Below are positions 1-7,925 of a stretch of 43,975 bases of DNA, piece by piece. Under the pieces are notes generated by a model, which ran no database searches, was not told the origin of the DNA, and worked only from the letters and a program-made list of their open reading frames with translations. The first letter of the stretch is position 1. Each line of letters starts with the position of its first letter. This DNA comes from Candidatus Binatia bacterium (GTDB lineage: Bacteria; Desulfobacterota; Binatia; UBA9968). The stretch covers positions 1-43,975 of the forward strand of contig DASXUF010000122.1 of assembly GCA_036504975.1 (NCBI GenBank), read 5' to 3'. The translations under genes and the position numbers were made by a program.

Positions 1-63
1 ACCCCCGGGCGGGCGGTTCAGACATTGAGCGGCGTGACCGAGTCGCACGACAGAGGAGGAAAG

Positions 64-1077
64 ATGATTGAACCTTTGCGCTGCATTCCTCGGAGATTTT
101 TTTTGGCTTGCTTCGTAATCGCTTTGGCGATTCCTCCAGGCGCCCCGGCCCAGGAATCAATCGTCGTCGGGTACGACGGCCATGCCGGCTTTCAGGGTCC
201 CGTTTGGGGGGCAAAAGATCTGGGATTATTCGACAAAAACGGCCTGTCCGGAGAGCTGGTCCTGATCCCGGGCAGCGCGCGGGGCATGGCCGCCTTGCTC
301 TCCGGCAGCACCGCGTTCGCGCAAGGCTCCGCGACCGCGCCGCTGTCGGCCTATCTGCGCGGCGGGGACGTCGTCGTCGTGGCGGCGGCGTTGAACAAGT
401 TTCCTTTCAGCGTCGTCGCGAGAAAAGAGCTGCGCAAGCCCGCGGACCTCGTCGGCAAGAAGATCGGCGTCGTCAACTTCGGCGGCTCGAACGATCTTGC
501 GGTCGGGCTGGCGTTGAAGGAATGGAATATCCCGCGTAGCGCGGTCACCATTCTAGCGAGCGGCGGCGCGCCGGAAAGGCTGGCGGCCTTGATGGCCGGG
601 AATATGGACGCCACCGTGCTGTCGCCGCCGGAGACCGTTGCCGCCGCGCGGGCGGGGTTGAACATTCTCGCGAACCTCGGCGATTTGAGCGCTTCTTTTC
701 CGCAAACGCTGATCATGGTGCGGCGCTCCTTCCTCGCGGCCAAGCGCGACACCGTCAAACGGTTCCTCCGCGCCTACAGCGAATCGATCCATGAGTTCAA
801 GACCAACAAAGAAAGAGGAATAAAAGTCTACGCCAATCGCCTGAAGCAGAGAGACCAGACGATTCTCGAAGAAACCATCGCTTTTTACGCGCCGAAATTT
901 TCTTTTCCGCCGCGCGTCGACCGCGGCGGCATCCAGAACGCCCTCGATCTGGTGCGGCAGGGCGTCGAGGTCAAGGGAGAGGGCAACCTCGAAAAGTTTG
1001 TCGACGAGAGCGTTATCGACGAGCTCGAGAGCGAGGGTTTTTTCAAAAGATTGTCTGACGCGAGGACAAAAAAATAA
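64..1077 (+). CDS. NMT1/SsuA-type ABC transporter substrate-binding protein
   Basis: A 337-residue periplasmic solute-binding protein of the NMT1/THI5/SsuA type. The ATG at 64 is chosen because AGAGGAGGA lies just upstream; an in-frame TTG at 25 has no such site. Residues 1-29 are a signal peptide (basic start, hydrophobic core, cleavage near APA-QE). The mature part has the family pattern: VGYDGHAGFQGP near the start, a GSARGMAALLSG segment, and a DLVGKKIGVVNFGGSNDLA lobe that usually lines the ligand site. The family binds thiamine precursors, sulfonates, nitrate or aromatic acids; the ligand here is unknown. No permease or ATPase gene lies beside it. The next gene is a convergent MFS transporter. 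Family assignment is firm, substrate is not. Confidence 0.88.
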   Translation: MIEPLRCIPRRFFLACFVIALAIPPGAPAQESIVVGYDGHAGFQGPVWGAKDLGLFDKNGLSGELVLIPGSARGMAALLSGSTAFAQGSATAPLSAYLRGGDVVVVAAALNKFPFSVVARKELRKPADLVGKKIGVVNFGGSNDLAVGLALKEWNIPRSAVTILASGGAPERLAALMAGNMDATVLSPPETVAAARAGLNILANLGDLSASFPQTLIMVRRSFLAAKRDTVKRFLRAYSESIHEFKTNKERGIKVYANRLKQRDQTILEETIAFYAPKFSFPPRVDRGGIQNALDLVRQGVEVKGEGNLEKFVDESVIDELESEGFFKRLSDARTKK

Positions 1078-1107
1078 ATCTCACGCAAAAGGCCGTGCGG
1101 CAGAAAT

Positions 1108-2349
1108 TTACTCTTTCACGAACAGGAGCAGCAGCATGCCGGCGATGTAGGTCGAGGCGGCGACGTAAAAGGCCGGCGTGAAGCCGAAGTGCTCCATCAC
1201 GTAGCCTATGATAAGGAGCCATATCGGACCGGACATGAATCCCACGAAGAAGAAAATCGAAAACGCCGCGTCGGTCATCTCCTCGGTGACAAAATCGCCC
1301 AGCATCGCCTGCGTGAGCGAGCTGCGCGCCTGGACGACGCAGCCGTAGAGCAGCAGGTTCAGGTAGAACAAAGGACTGAGAGAATCGTGCTGGGCGAGGC
1401 CAATCGTCATCAGCGCCGAAAGGAGCAGCGTGCCTTGGACGGCCGGCGCGCGCCGGCCGAAGCGGTCCGAGACCAGTCCGATGGCGAGCGGCCCGACGAG
1501 CCCCGCGCCGTAGAGCAAGGTCAGGAGAAATCCTCCGCCGGAAGCGGTCACGCCGAACCTTTCCATAAAGAACGGCACCAGATAGGTCGAATTGATTCCC
1601 GTTCCCCGGCCGGCGGCCCCGACCATTAAAACCAGCGAGGTTAAAATAATATTTCGATTGCGAAGGCACTTTAGATAAACCGCCCAGCTCGCCCGCATCG
1701 TCCGCTTTCGGCCGGCTTCCCCGGAAGTGTCCCGATCTTGCAGCGTGAAGAGGAACATGCCGAGGATGAGCGTCGGCAGGCCGAAGACGACGAAGGCCGT
1801 CCTCCACCCCGCGTATAAAAGGAGTATGGAAACGACCGCCGGGCCGATGAAGGAGCCGGCGCTTCCCGCAGTATGGTGCAGGGTAAGCGCCCAGCCGCGG
1901 CGCTCGGGAAAGTAGCGCGACAGGATGCTTGATCCCAGCGGGTGTTGCGGGCTGGAGCCCATGCTGGCCGCGACGCGCGCGGCCATGAGCTGCGGATAGC
2001 TTCCGACCACGGAGTGAAGCAGCGTGGAGATTCCCATGATCACGTTGCCGGCGCCGAGAATCGTGGTTCGTCGGAAGTAGCCGGTGAGAAAGCCGTAGGT
2101 GACTTCCAGGCTCTGGCCGACGATACCGGAGACCGCCGAGAGAAAGCCGAGCTGGAGGAAGCCGAAGCCCAGATCGCGCATCATGACGGGAAAAAGCACG
2201 GAATTGATGCTGTGCTGCAGGTGATTCAAGGTGTGGCAAAAACCGACGAGCAGAAGCGCGGAGCGCTTCTGCGAAGCGGTCGCTTCGGTGGTTCGAGCAC
2301 CGAGCGTTGGCGCCGCGGTTGTCGCTGCCGAGACCTGGAGATCGTCCAT
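1108..2349 (-). CDS. MFS transporter
   Basis: A 413-residue major facilitator superfamily permease. After a polar N-terminus of about 30 residues come some twelve hydrophobic segments, starting at LLLVGFCHTLNHLQHSINSV. The loop between helices 2 and 3 is hard to see, but the central basic loop (DRDTSGEAGRKRTMRASW) and the GLVSDRFGRRAP motif A-like loop after helix 8 are typical. It is expected to drive proton-coupled movement of a small organic solute across the inner membrane; direction and substrate are unknown. It converges on the binding protein at 64-1077, with 30 bases between the stops. The two may serve related compounds, but that is only a context guess. Confidence 0.88.
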   Translation of the reverse strand: MDDLQVSAATTAAPTLGARTTEATASQKRSALLLVGFCHTLNHLQHSINSVLFPVMMRDLGFGFLQLGFLSAVSGIVGQSLEVTYGFLTGYFRRTTILGAGNVIMGISTLLHSVVGSYPQLMAARVAASMGSSPQHPLGSSILSRYFPERRGWALTLHHTAGSAGSFIGPAVVSILLLYAGWRTAFVVFGLPTLILGMFLFTLQDRDTSGEAGRKRTMRASWAVYLKCLRNRNIILTSLVLMVGAAGRGTGINSTYLVPFFMERFGVTASGGGFLLTLLYGAGLVGPLAIGLVSDRFGRRAPAVQGTLLLSALMTIGLAQHDSLSPLFYLNLLLYGCVVQARSSLTQAMLGDFVTEEMTDAAFSIFFFVGFMSGPIWLLIIGYVMEHFGFTPAFYVAASTYIAGMLLLLFVKE

Positions 2350-2429
2350 AAATTTTTGTTGCGTGTTAACCGCGAATGGTTCTGGATATCACGAAGCGAC
2401 GAGCCACGGCAAACGATGGGGAGGATGGT

Positions 2430-2855
2430 TTAATCGTCGTAGTGTTCAGGGCGAACCGGGGCGCGGAAAGATTTTTTCTCGGCCTGATGGCGCTTCGCCG
2501 CCAGGAGTTTCTCCTTGGCGCGCCGCGAGCGCTTTCTTTTCTGCCGGCGAATCCTGGCGATCTCCTGCTGCTCCGCCGACTCGGCGCCTCTCAGCTTCGC
2601 CTCGATTTTATCGAGCAGGATTCTCCGCGCCAAAAAACGGTTGAGGGCCTGCGAGCGCTCTCTTTGGCATTTCACCCGGATGCCCGTCGGCCGATGGTAG
2701 AGCACGACGCAGCTCGAAGTCTTGTTCACTTTCTGACCGCCGGCTCCTGAAGCGCGGACAAATTGCTCATCGATGTCCTGCTCGCGCACGCCGAGAGCCT
2801 GCATGCGCTCCAGCAGGGATTTTTCTTTTCCCGGCGAAACTACGTTGAGAGCCAT
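2430..2855 (-). CDS. Small class-I release-factor domain protein (GGQ peptidyl-tRNA hydrolase)
   Basis: A 141-residue protein made only of the RF-1 catalytic domain. GAGGQKVNKTSSCVVLYH at residues 37-54 contains the GGQ tripeptide (39-41), which hydrolyses peptidyl-tRNA ester bonds in the ribosomal P site. The codon-recognition domains of RF1 and RF2 are absent. The C-terminal third is rich in Lys and Arg (RRQKRKRSRRAKEK), as in ArfB/YaeJ and mitochondrial C12orf65, where a basic tail enters the empty mRNA channel of stalled ribosomes. Likely role: ribosome rescue or termination accessory factor. It is probably not ArfB itself, since the flanking sequence differs, so no symbol is given. Confidence 0.85.
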   Translation of the reverse strand: MALNVVSPGKEKSLLERMQALGVREQDIDEQFVRASGAGGQKVNKTSSCVVLYHRPTGIRVKCQRERSQALNRFLARRILLDKIEAKLRGAESAEQQEIARIRRQKRKRSRRAKEKLLAAKRHQAEKKSFRAPVRPEHYDD

Positions 2856-3121
2856 GTTTTAACGTTTAGCATAGTTAGCCTACCCAAACGATACGCCGAC
2901 GCCAAATACTCCAGCTCCCGACCGGGGCGGCCGAAGCGACGGGTACCGATGCAAACTATACCAACAAGCTGGAAGTGTTGGTTTTCAAAAAGCGCCACAT
3001 CCCGGAACCGCAGTTTCCGGGCAGCGGGCCTTCAAAATTACGACTGGCGCGAAGCAGATTCAGGCGCCATCGTTAACCTGGCAGTTATCGGTGTCGCGAA
3101 GGGAAATCGCGCTGCAAGACG

Positions 3122-4021
3122 TCATGAGTCCGGGAACAGCTTCGAGCGGAACCGGCTTTGCGGGGAGGACGCGACGATGAGCACGCGGCACTCTTTGCGA
3201 AGGTCCGACCACCAGGAATCCGCGTTCTGCGGGTAAACGATCTTCTCCGTGCCGGAAAACCCGACATCATGGAGCATACGAATGAGGGAATCCTCGGTGA
3301 GCCAAACGGAAAGCTCGTTTTCGAGCGATGCCGTCGGCGAGAGATCCTTCACGTCGCGCGCCGTTCCCGACGGAAACTCGCGGAAGAGACGGCCTTCGTA
3401 CCGTTTCCCGCCGAACGTGAACGTCCGCATCTCCGAGAGCTCCGGCCGCCAACCTTCCTTGATGCTTTCCGGTTGATCCTCCAGAGCGACGTGCGTATCG
3501 ATCACGACGAAGCCGTCGCAGAGTCCGGCTAAGTTGGCGAGGAAGGTATGGGGATCGTCGAGGTGGTAGAGCAACCCGAGCGCGAGGACGGCGTCGAATC
3601 GGCCGGACGATTCGCGGGTCACCTTCATCGCGTCGCCCAGGACGAACGTCGCTCGTTCGACGCCGAGGACGGAGCGCACGAACTCGCATTTTCGCACGTT
3701 GAGGAGCTTGCCGTCGATGCCGAGGGCCTCCGCGCCCTGGAGCGCGCACTCGATCGAGAAGTACCCTTCGAGGCAGCCGATATCGGCGATGCGCCGCCCG
3801 CTGAAGTCGGGGCCGAGCCGTTCGCGGACAATGCGCATGATCTCCCGGTGCGCGGGGTAGTAATCCTCGCACGCCGCCGTGTAAACGCCGTACGGCAAGG
3901 CGATGTTATGGTTCCACGGCGAGAGCAAGTCCCGCACCTCGAGGATCTTTTCCCGCGTCCACTCGACGCCTTTGAAATCGAGGGCCGCTATTTGGTCGAT
4001 GTAGGATGGGTCGACAGGCAT
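3122..4021 (-). CDS. Class I SAM-dependent methyltransferase
   Basis: A 299-residue Rossmann-fold methyltransferase. Motif I is IADIGCLEGYFSIECA (residues 78-93), which holds SAM. An acidic residue follows at GIDGK, and FDAVLALGLLYHLDDPHTFL matches motifs III-IV. The overall pattern resembles the DUF1698/CmoB-like group, which modifies tRNA wobble uridine, and also many small-molecule or sugar methyltransferases. The first 60 residues (WNHNIALPYGVYTA) are probably a substrate cap. It stands alone, divergent from the amidohydrolase at 4188, so context gives no substrate. Fold confidence is high; specific function is unknown. Confidence 0.82.
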   Translation of the reverse strand: MPVDPSYIDQIAALDFKGVEWTREKILEVRDLLSPWNHNIALPYGVYTAACEDYYPAHREIMRIVRERLGPDFSGRRIADIGCLEGYFSIECALQGAEALGIDGKLLNVRKCEFVRSVLGVERATFVLGDAMKVTRESSGRFDAVLALGLLYHLDDPHTFLANLAGLCDGFVVIDTHVALEDQPESIKEGWRPELSEMRTFTFGGKRYEGRLFREFPSGTARDVKDLSPTASLENELSVWLTEDSLIRMLHDVGFSGTEKIVYPQNADSWWSDLRKECRVLIVASSPQSRFRSKLFPDS

Positions 4022-4187
4022 GATGTCTTTCGAGGATCGACGGCTGTTCTAAAACGTAGCACACGGACCGGCCGAGTCCAGGGGCCCAAGCCGGATACGA
4101 GTTCGTTTAAACAACGTCCGCTCAACGTCCGCAAAACAGCCGAGGCTTTACGGCGGTAGGGGATAGAGATACAGAGGATGGGCAGCC

Positions 4188-5537
4188 ATGAGAGTCCTGA
4201 CGATCCAAAATGCGCTCGTCGTTCCCATGACCGAGGAGCGGAGACATTTCGACGGCTACGTTCGCGTCGAGGACGGCGTCATCACGGAAGCCGGACCAGG
4301 CTCTCCGCGCCCTGCGAACGGGGAAGAGGTCATCGATGCCGCCGGTTCCGTGTTGATGCCGGGCTTAATCAACGCCCACACCCATCTCTATCAAGTGTTG
4401 CTGCGCGCCGTCTGGGAAGATCTGCCGCTGCTCCCGTGGCTCAAGCGGATTTACGGCGCCGCCCGGGCGCTGCGCCCGGAGCACTTTTACGCCGGATCGC
4501 TGCTGGGCGCGGTGGAAGCGATTCGCTCCGGCGTGACGACGGTTTGCGAGCATAATTTTTTAAATCCCCAACCCGAGTGCGCTTTTGCAACGATTCGCGC
4601 GCTGCGCGAGTCCGGCCTGCGCGCGGTTTTCGCGCGCACGATCATGGATACCGGAGAGATCGTGCCGGATTGCGTGAAAGAAGAGGCGGAGCAAGCGTTT
4701 CGCCGCATAGAAGAACTCATTCGGGCGCATCCAGGCGACAGGCTGCTCTCGTTCATGACGGGTCCGAACACGCCGCCGTTGAATACGACGCCCGGGCTGC
4801 TCCGAGAGATCCGCCGCTTCGCCGACGAGAAATCGATCGGCATCAGCGCGCACGTCGCCGAGTCCAAATCGGTGGTGGAGATTACCCGGGAAAACCACGG
4901 CAGATCCGGCGTCGTCGAATTTCTCGACGATTTCGCCATTGCCGCGGCGACGTCTATCTTTGCCCATTGCGTCCACGTCTCGGACGACGAGATCGGCATC
5001 CTCAAAAAACGCGGCGCATCCGTTTCCCACAATCCGGTCAGCAACATGATGCTGGGAGACGGCGTAGCGCCGGTGGTGGAAATGCTTAGCCAGGGCGTGA
5101 ACGTCGCGTTAGGCACCGACGGCGCGGCGAGCAACCACTCGCAAGACATGTTCGAAACGATGAAAACCGCTTCGCTGTTGCAGAAAGTTCATCATCAAGA
5201 GGCCGGCGTCATCGCGCCTTACGCCGTGCTCAGGATGGCGACGGCGGGCGGGGCGAAGGCTCTCGGGCTCGTGCCGGTGTGCGGGAGCATCGAAGCGGGC
5301 AAGCGGGCGGATCTGATCCTGGTTCGCGTGGACACCGTCCACAGCCAACCCGTCAACGATCTCTTCAGCCAGTTGGTCCATTGTGCCAAGGCGAGCGACG
5401 TCGAGACGGTGATCGTCGACGGACGGGTCTTGATGAAAAATCGCGAGCTTCAATTGTCCGACGAACGGCGGGTCCTAGAGGACGCCAGGAAAGCGAACGC
5501 CGATCTCAAAGCGCGCCTGGGCAGGCTCAACTTCTAA
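4188..5537 (+). CDS. Amidohydrolase of the TrzN/SsnA/MtaD deaminase group
   Basis: A 449-residue metal-dependent hydrolase of the amidohydrolase superfamily. GLINAHTHLYQVLLR (59-73) gives the first metal ligands, His64 and His66. Further ligands are expected in SAHVAES, FAHCVHVSDDEI and the GTDGAASNHSQDM aspartate motif. A beta-sandwich subdomain surrounds the barrel: residues 1-58 and the C-terminal GSIEAGKRADLILV stretch. This layout is shared by 5'-methylthioadenosine/SAH deaminase, guanine deaminase-like SsnA and the triazine hydrolases TrzN and AtzB. The likely reaction is hydrolytic deamination or dehalogenation of a heterocycle. The ATG at 4188 follows CAGAGGATGGGCAGCC. Exact substrate cannot be read. 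Confidence 0.87.
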   Translation: MRVLTIQNALVVPMTEERRHFDGYVRVEDGVITEAGPGSPRPANGEEVIDAAGSVLMPGLINAHTHLYQVLLRAVWEDLPLLPWLKRIYGAARALRPEHFYAGSLLGAVEAIRSGVTTVCEHNFLNPQPECAFATIRALRESGLRAVFARTIMDTGEIVPDCVKEEAEQAFRRIEELIRAHPGDRLLSFMTGPNTPPLNTTPGLLREIRRFADEKSIGISAHVAESKSVVEITRENHGRSGVVEFLDDFAIAAATSIFAHCVHVSDDEIGILKKRGASVSHNPVSNMMLGDGVAPVVEMLSQGVNVALGTDGAASNHSQDMFETMKTASLLQKVHHQEAGVIAPYAVLRMATAGGAKALGLVPVCGSIEAGKRADLILVRVDTVHSQPVNDLFSQLVHCAKASDVETVIVDGRVLMKNRELQLSDERRVLEDARKANADLKARLGRLNF

Positions 5538-5592
5538 CCCGACAAGAAATTGTTGGACCCCTGGAATTTTGACGTGGATTCAAATATAGCGT

Positions 5593-5616
5593 CATGATCA
5601 TGGTCGTCGAACGACC
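5593..5616. promoter_or_regulatory. Two adjacent short palindromes upstream of the small membrane-protein pair
   Basis: CATGATCATG (5593-5602) is a perfect 10-base palindrome. It is followed at once by GGTCGT-CGA-ACGACC (5602-5616), a 6-base-pair stem with a 3-base loop. They end 12 bases before the ATG at 5629. They could be an operator or an RNA hairpin affecting translation of the downstream pair. Symmetry is seen directly; function is inferred. Confidence 0.3.
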
Positions 5617-5628
5617 TCAGGGTAAACG

Positions 5629-5925
5629 ATGGCTTCATTCAGTTTAAAGAAAATCGGCTTTCTGACCCCGCTGGCCGTGCTGATACTTATTTTGGCGTTG
5701 GTCAACGTGCTATTGACCCTTGGCAACCAGTTTCTACGCCAGCAACTCAACGAGCGCCAACAGGTCCTCAGTCAAAGTATCCAAATGGAAGGGCTCTATC
5801 GAGAAATCGTGACGACGTTGGCGGCCGTCGCCGTGAAAACCAATGACCAACAGCTCATGAGCCTGCTCGCCTCTCAGGGCATCAACCTCGGCGGCGAACC
5901 CAAAGCCGGGGGCGGCGCAAAGTAG
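5629..5925 (+). CDS. Small membrane-anchored protein of unknown function
   Basis: A 98-residue protein that I do not recognise. Residues 8-30 form one strongly hydrophobic segment (PLAVLILILALVNVLLTLGN). Then come about 40 residues rich in Gln, Glu and Leu that are likely helical or coiled-coil (FLRQQLNERQQVLSQSIQ), and a short Gly/Ala/Lys tail. No enzyme motif is visible. The ribosome site is weak. The next gene starts six bases after this stop and has the same plan (anchor, helix, tail with a KG/QGI-L motif), so the two look like a tandem duplicate. A periplasmic coiled-coil partner role is possible but unproven. Confidence 0.7.
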   Translation: MASFSLKKIGFLTPLAVLILILALVNVLLTLGNQFLRQQLNERQQVLSQSIQMEGLYREIVTTLAAVAVKTNDQQLMSLLASQGINLGGEPKAGGGAK

Positions 5926-5931
5926 CTTATT

Positions 5932-6276
5932 ATGGAAAACGAGTTCGAAACCGCGGAGACACAAGAGGCCGCGCGCCCCGAAGCCGCCGAAAGGCCGGCG
6001 TGGCGCGTTCCTTTAACGCTAACTTTGATTGCCTTGCTCGTTTGGTTTGGGTTTCAATCAGTGGCGCTTTTATTCGAACGAAATAACTTGCTTGCGGTCA
6101 AGGGTAACTTCGATGCGGGAATGCAGGAAGCGCAAAAGATGCAGGCGCAGTTGCAAACGCTCGTCACTCAAACCGCGGAGCTCGCGAGCAAAGGCAACGC
6201 CAGCGCCAAGGCCGCGATCGAAGAGCTCGCTAAAAAAGGCATCCCGCTCTCAGCCGCTCCGCCGCCGGGGAAATAA
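5932..6276 (+). CDS. Small membrane-anchored protein, paralogue-like partner of the preceding gene
   Basis: A 114-residue protein with no family I recognise. An acidic 25-residue start (ETAETQEAARPEAAERP) precedes one membrane segment (VPLTLTLIALLVWFGFQSVALLF, about 26-48). A helical Ala/Gln/Glu-rich part follows (DAGMQEAQKMQAQLQTLVTQ), then a tail, LAKKGIPLSAAPPPGK. The tail resembles LLASQGINLGGEPKAG of the upstream gene. With only six bases between them and no clear Shine-Dalgarno of its own, it is probably translationally coupled to the upstream gene. The pair may form a heteromer. It precedes the polyamine operon by 143 bases, but I see no functional link. Confidence 0.68.
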   Translation: MENEFETAETQEAARPEAAERPAWRVPLTLTLIALLVWFGFQSVALLFERNNLLAVKGNFDAGMQEAQKMQAQLQTLVTQTAELASKGNASAKAAIEELAKKGIPLSAAPPPGK

Positions 6277-6419
6277 GCTTAACTTCTTCGGCGCTTCACG
6301 GCGTCCGCATTGAATCCGCGCGGACGCGCCGAATGTCCGCGTGAGAGATAATTTTCTTGAAATAATTCCCGTCATCGGATAGCTTCCGCTCATCGCTTTC
6401 GATCGAACGGAGATGCACC

Positions 6420-7925
6420 ATGCAGTTTAACGGAAAGTTGCTCATCATCGGCTGCGGGTCGGTGTCGCAGTGCGCCGTGCCGCTCGTGCTCGAGTTCATC
6501 GACATGCCGGCGAAAAACATCACGATCATGGATTTCGTCGACAACCGCCCGCGCGTCAAGGACGCGCTGGACCGCGGCGTCAATTATGTTTTCGATCGCG
6601 TGACGGAAGAAAATTACCGGGAGCTCCTGGCGCGATACGTCGGCCCGGGCGACCTGATCATCGACCTCGCCTGGAACATCGAGTGCAACGCCATGCTCCA
6701 GTGGTGCCGCGACCGTCAAGTCCTCTACGTCAACACCTCGGTCGAGGTGTGGAACCCCTACCAGGATTCACAGCGCAACGACCCGACGCAATACACGCTC
6801 TATTACCGGCACATGACGATGCGGAAAATGATCGAAAAGTGGGGGGACAACACAGGAACGTCCGCGGTCGTCGACCACGGCGCCAATCCGGGACTCGTGT
6901 CGCACTTCGCCAAACACGCGCTGCTTGGAATCGCCGGGAAAATTTTAAAAGAGAAGTCGATGGATCCGCGGCGCCCGCGCTTGGAAAAAGCCCTCGCCGA
7001 CAAAAATTTTCCAGCGCTGGCCCAGCTCGCGGGCGTCAAAGTCATTCACATCAGCGAGCGCGACACCCAAATCACCGATCAGCCCAAGCGGGTGAACGAG
7101 TTCGTCAACACGTGGAGCATCGAAGGCTTCTTCGAGGAAGGCGTGGCGCCGGCCGAGCTCGGCTGGGGCACGCACGAGCGCTACGTCCCCGAGAACGCCT
7201 TTTTCCACAAGACCGGGCCGAAGAATCAAATCTGCCTGTCCACGCTCGGGATGAAAACGTGGGTCCGCTCCTGGGTGCCCTGCGGCGAGATCACCGGCAT
7301 GGTGATCCGCCACGGCGAGGCCTTCAGCATTTCGGACCGTCTTACCGTCTGGCAAAACGGCGAAGCCGTGTACCGGCCCACGGTGCACTACGCCTATTGT
7401 CCGGCGGACGTCGCGATCAATTCGCTGCACGAGCTGGAAATGCGCCAGTACAAACTTCAGGAAGACCAGCGCATCATGAGCGACGAGATCATCGACGGCG
7501 AGGACCAGCTCGGCGTGCTTCTGATGGGGCACGACTTCAAATCCTGGTGGTGCGGCAGCCTTCTCAGCATCCACGACGCGCGCAAGCACGTGCCGCATCA
7601 GCAGGCGACGACCTTGCAAGTCGCGATCTCCGTCGTCGCGGCGGCGCGCTGGATGATCCAGAATCCGAAGAGCGGCGTTTGCCTGCCCGACGATATCGAC
7701 CACGAAGAGATTTTGAAAATCAGCGTTCCCTACATCAGCCCGTTCGTTTCCGAAGCGGTGGACTGGACGCCGCTCAAAAATTTGAATACCCAGTTCACCC
7801 GATTCGATATCCCCCGTCCCCCCGAGGAAGACGTCTGGCAGTTCACGACGTTTCTCGTCGATCATCAGGAGAGGAAGCGTGCCTACACCAGCTCCAAGCC
7901 TGCGCGCAAGTCCGAAGCTCGCTAA
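6420..7925 (+). CDS. hss: Homospermidine synthase
   Basis: A 501-residue NAD-dependent enzyme that condenses two putrescine molecules (or putrescine and spermidine) into homospermidine, releasing ammonia or diaminopropane. The N-terminus is a Rossmann fold: KLLIIGCGSVSQCAVPLVLE (6-25), with the acidic end of strand 2 at MDFVDNRP. NYVFDRVTEENYRELL, DLIIDLAWNIECNAML and LYVNTSVEVWNPY are characteristic of the bacterial enzyme. The C-terminal half has the saccharopine-dehydrogenase-like fold. Length is close to the usual 470-500. The next gene starts inside its 3' end (7879) and encodes a basic-amino-acid decarboxylase, so the pair can supply and use putrescine. The assignment is among the firmest in the window. 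Confidence 0.93.
   Translation: MQFNGKLLIIGCGSVSQCAVPLVLEFIDMPAKNITIMDFVDNRPRVKDALDRGVNYVFDRVTEENYRELLARYVGPGDLIIDLAWNIECNAMLQWCRDRQVLYVNTSVEVWNPYQDSQRNDPTQYTLYYRHMTMRKMIEKWGDNTGTSAVVDHGANPGLVSHFAKHALLGIAGKILKEKSMDPRRPRLEKALADKNFPALAQLAGVKVIHISERDTQITDQPKRVNEFVNTWSIEGFFEEGVAPAELGWGTHERYVPENAFFHKTGPKNQICLSTLGMKTWVRSWVPCGEITGMVIRHGEAFSISDRLTVWQNGEAVYRPTVHYAYCPADVAINSLHELEMRQYKLQEDQRIMSDEIIDGEDQLGVLLMGHDFKSWWCGSLLSIHDARKHVPHQQATTLQVAISVVAAARWMIQNPKSGVCLPDDIDHEEILKISVPYISPFVSEAVDWTPLKNLNTQFTRFDIPRPPEEDVWQFTTFLVDHQERKRAYTSSKPARKSEAR

Noticed and set aside
25-63. TTG start extending the first binding protein by 13 residues.
   Set aside because: It would put a charged stretch before the signal peptide and has no ribosome site; the ATG at 64 has AGAGGAGGA.
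2939-3106. A plus-strand stretch reading TNKLEVLVFKKRHIPEPQFP, like a protein end.
   Set aside because: Plausible as a remnant, but I could not tie it to any family and there is no start; chance is as likely.
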